Assembly (NCBI RefSeq): GCF_039527675.1
Contig: NZ_BAAAKI010000003.1
Location: forward strand, 124,001-188,000
DNA from: Luteococcus sanguinis
Lineage (GTDB): Bacteria; Actinomycetota; Actinomycetes; Propionibacteriales; Propionibacteriaceae
Length of the DNA: 64,000 nt
Reading direction: 5' to 3'
In this document: positions 62,906 through 64,000 of the stretch, in pieces
How the letters are laid out: each line of letters opens with the position of its first letter
How positions within the stretch are numbered: position 1 is the first letter of the stretch
The notes under the pieces: generated by a model
The model's database searches: none
What the model was told of the DNA's origin: nothing
The model's input: the letters and a program-made list of their open reading frames with translations, nothing else
Position numbers and translations under genes: made by a program

Positions 62906-63879
62906 GCCAGGAGAGTCCTGTCAACCTGCCCGACCTGACCGCTTCGCGGCCTGTTGGTCGAGTTCACGAAGCGCAAGAAGCGGCCAGCCAGGCGAGCAGC
63001 GTCGATCCAGGTGCCGAGCGTCATCGTCCCTGGACCAAGGGACGGGTTCTGACCCACGCATTCCTGGGCACCATGGCCGTCCTGTGGCTGTTCCCCTTGC
63101 TCTACGCCGTGCTGGCCTCGATGCGGAGCTATGACTACACGTCAACCCATGGCTACCTGAGCTTCGGGGGATTCACCTTCTCGAACTACACCAAGGCCTG
63201 GGAGGCCGGAGCTTTTGGGCACAAGTTCGTGAATTCGGCCATCATCACGATCCCGGCCGTGGCGATCACGCTGTTCTTGGCGTGCATGGTCGCCTTCGTC
63301 ATTGCCCGTTTCAACTGGAAGTTCAACACCATCATGCTGGCGCTGTTCCTGGTGGGCAATTTGCTTCCACCGCAGGCACTGCTGATCCCGGTCTTCAAAA
63401 TTTTCCAAAAGATCGAGGTGCCGTTCTGGCTGTCCGAGTCCGGCACGCTGTTGAACACGCACTTCGGGTTGATCCTGGTCAACGTGGCCTTCCAGCTCGG
63501 GTTCTGCACCTTCGTCCTGAGCAACTTCATGAAGGCACTGCCGAAGGAGATCTACGAATCGGCCCAAGTGGATGGAACCAGCTTGTGGGGGCAGTTCTGG
63601 CGCCTCACGCTTCCCCTGTGCCGGCCTTCCTTGGCAGCTCTGGCCACCTTGGAGACGACGTGGATCTACAACGAGTTCTTCTGGGCGACCGTGCTGCTGC
63701 AGAGCGGTGACAAGTTCCCGATCACGAGCTCGTTGACCAACCTTGCGGGCACATTCTTCACCGACAACAATCTGGTGGCTGCCGGGTCGCTGATCATCGC
63801 GCTACCCACGCTGATCATCTACTTCGCCCTGCAGAAGCACTTCGTCTCAGGTTTGACCATGGGTGCCACCAAGGGCTGA
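62902..63879 (+). CDS. Carbohydrate ABC transporter permease (MalG-like)
   Basis: This 325-residue protein has six hydrophobic segments, LWLFPLLYAVLASMRS near the start, VLSNFMKALPKEIYESAQVDG as the EAA loop and the C-terminal KHFVSGLTMGATKG typical of MalG-type proteins. The N-terminal ~45 residues are hydrophilic and may include sequence from a dispersed repeat (VGRVHEAQEAAS). It pairs with the upstream MalF-like permease. Confidence 0.93.
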   Translation: MSQESPVNLPDLTASRPVGRVHEAQEAASQASSVDPGAERHRPWTKGRVLTHAFLGTMAVLWLFPLLYAVLASMRSYDYTSTHGYLSFGGFTFSNYTKAWEAGAFGHKFVNSAIITIPAVAITLFLACMVAFVIARFNWKFNTIMLALFLVGNLLPPQALLIPVFKIFQKIEVPFWLSESGTLLNTHFGLILVNVAFQLGFCTFVLSNFMKALPKEIYESAQVDGTSLWGQFWRLTLPLCRPSLAALATLETTWIYNEFFWATVLLQSGDKFPITSSLTNLAGTFFTDNNLVAAGSLIIALPTLIIYFALQKHFVSGLTMGATKG

Positions 63880-63903
63880 CCAGCCATCGGCATCTACACA
63901 TCC

Positions 63904-63950
63904 ATCCGTCGGCCACGCTGCCCTGTTCAGCAGCAGCGTGGCCGACGGAT
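63904..63950 (+). terminator. Strong hairpin after the permease genes
   Basis: ATCCGTCGGCCACGCTGC (63904-63921) pairs perfectly with 63933-63950 around an 11-nt loop, followed by CCCTTTC. It could end or reduce transcription before the next gene, which begins 22 bp later. Confidence 0.85.
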
Positions 63951-63971
63951 CCCTTTCACCGAAGAAGGACC

Positions 63972-64000
63972 ATGCGCATCCCGAGCCACCATCAGAGCCT
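63972..64000 (+). CDS. Start of the next gene (partial)
   Basis: ATG 63972 is preceded by AAGAAGGA at a suitable distance and opens with MRIPSHHQS before the window ends. It is too short to identify; position after a sugar transporter suggests a sugar-metabolic enzyme. Confidence 0.5.

Overview
The window is chromosomal DNA of a high-GC actinobacterium. Gene content (UDPGP-type uridylyltransferase beside galK, a single-chain acyl-CoA carboxylase, DUF222/HNH protein, UppS/RecO/Zur/Znu cluster, PAC2 protein, DUF5709 protein) suggests the Propionibacteriaceae or a close relative; the family is an inference and no rRNA is present to test it. Many genes have no Shine-Dalgarno but carry a (T/C)A(G/A/T)(A/G)NT hexamer ending 7-9 nt before the start codon, so leaderless transcripts look common.

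Positions 1-16000 hold ordinary housekeeping genes: the 3' end of tgt, a PAC2 protein, Nudix and GNAT enzymes, a nucleoside hydrolase, a queuosine-precursor transporter, proline iminopeptidase, bifunctional PutA on the minus strand, then the phoH-ybeY-CNNM/CBS-era run and an amidohydrolase. Positions 15880-17860 contain leuA preceded by a leucine-rich leader peptide and a stem-loop (an attenuator). Next come uppS, a decayed peptidase-E-like gene, recO and the zinc operon znuA-znuC-znuB-zur, with a Zur box at znuA. glyS follows, and a 37-base run of N lies between glyS and a secreted esterase.

Positions 26300-33200 form a galactose module: GH36 alpha-galactosidase, a ROK regulator, galactokinase, a UTP-dependent hexose-1-phosphate uridylyltransferase and an RCC1-repeat protein. 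No galT or galE is in the window, so galactose 1-phosphate may go directly to UDP-galactose. A DUF222/HNH gene, an ~830 bp decayed gap, a 1834-residue carboxylase with eukaryote-like domain order, a LURP-one-like protein, dus, dgt, a FetB-type permease, dnaG, a sigma factor and a small conserved protein follow.

A tRNA-Asn gene at 48566-48641 marks the left edge of a roughly 10.7 kb genomic island. Its 3' 23 bp recur at 59326-59348. The island is heavily decayed. It holds an excisionase-like gene, a broken P-loop kinase, a histidine kinase split into two halves by a 3.3 kb insertion, a wrecked RHS toxin with a DUF4288-like immunity gene, a remnant of a type I-G/I-U Cas3 helicase with no CRISPR array, further RHS, HEAT and immunity-like fragments, an apparently intact IS630-family element with a TA duplication, two IS256 remnants, and an integrase N-terminus fused to IS256 sequence.

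Right of the island is a LacI-regulated carbohydrate ABC transporter (binding protein and two permeases) with two near-identical operators at its promoter. The window ends 29 bases into the next gene.
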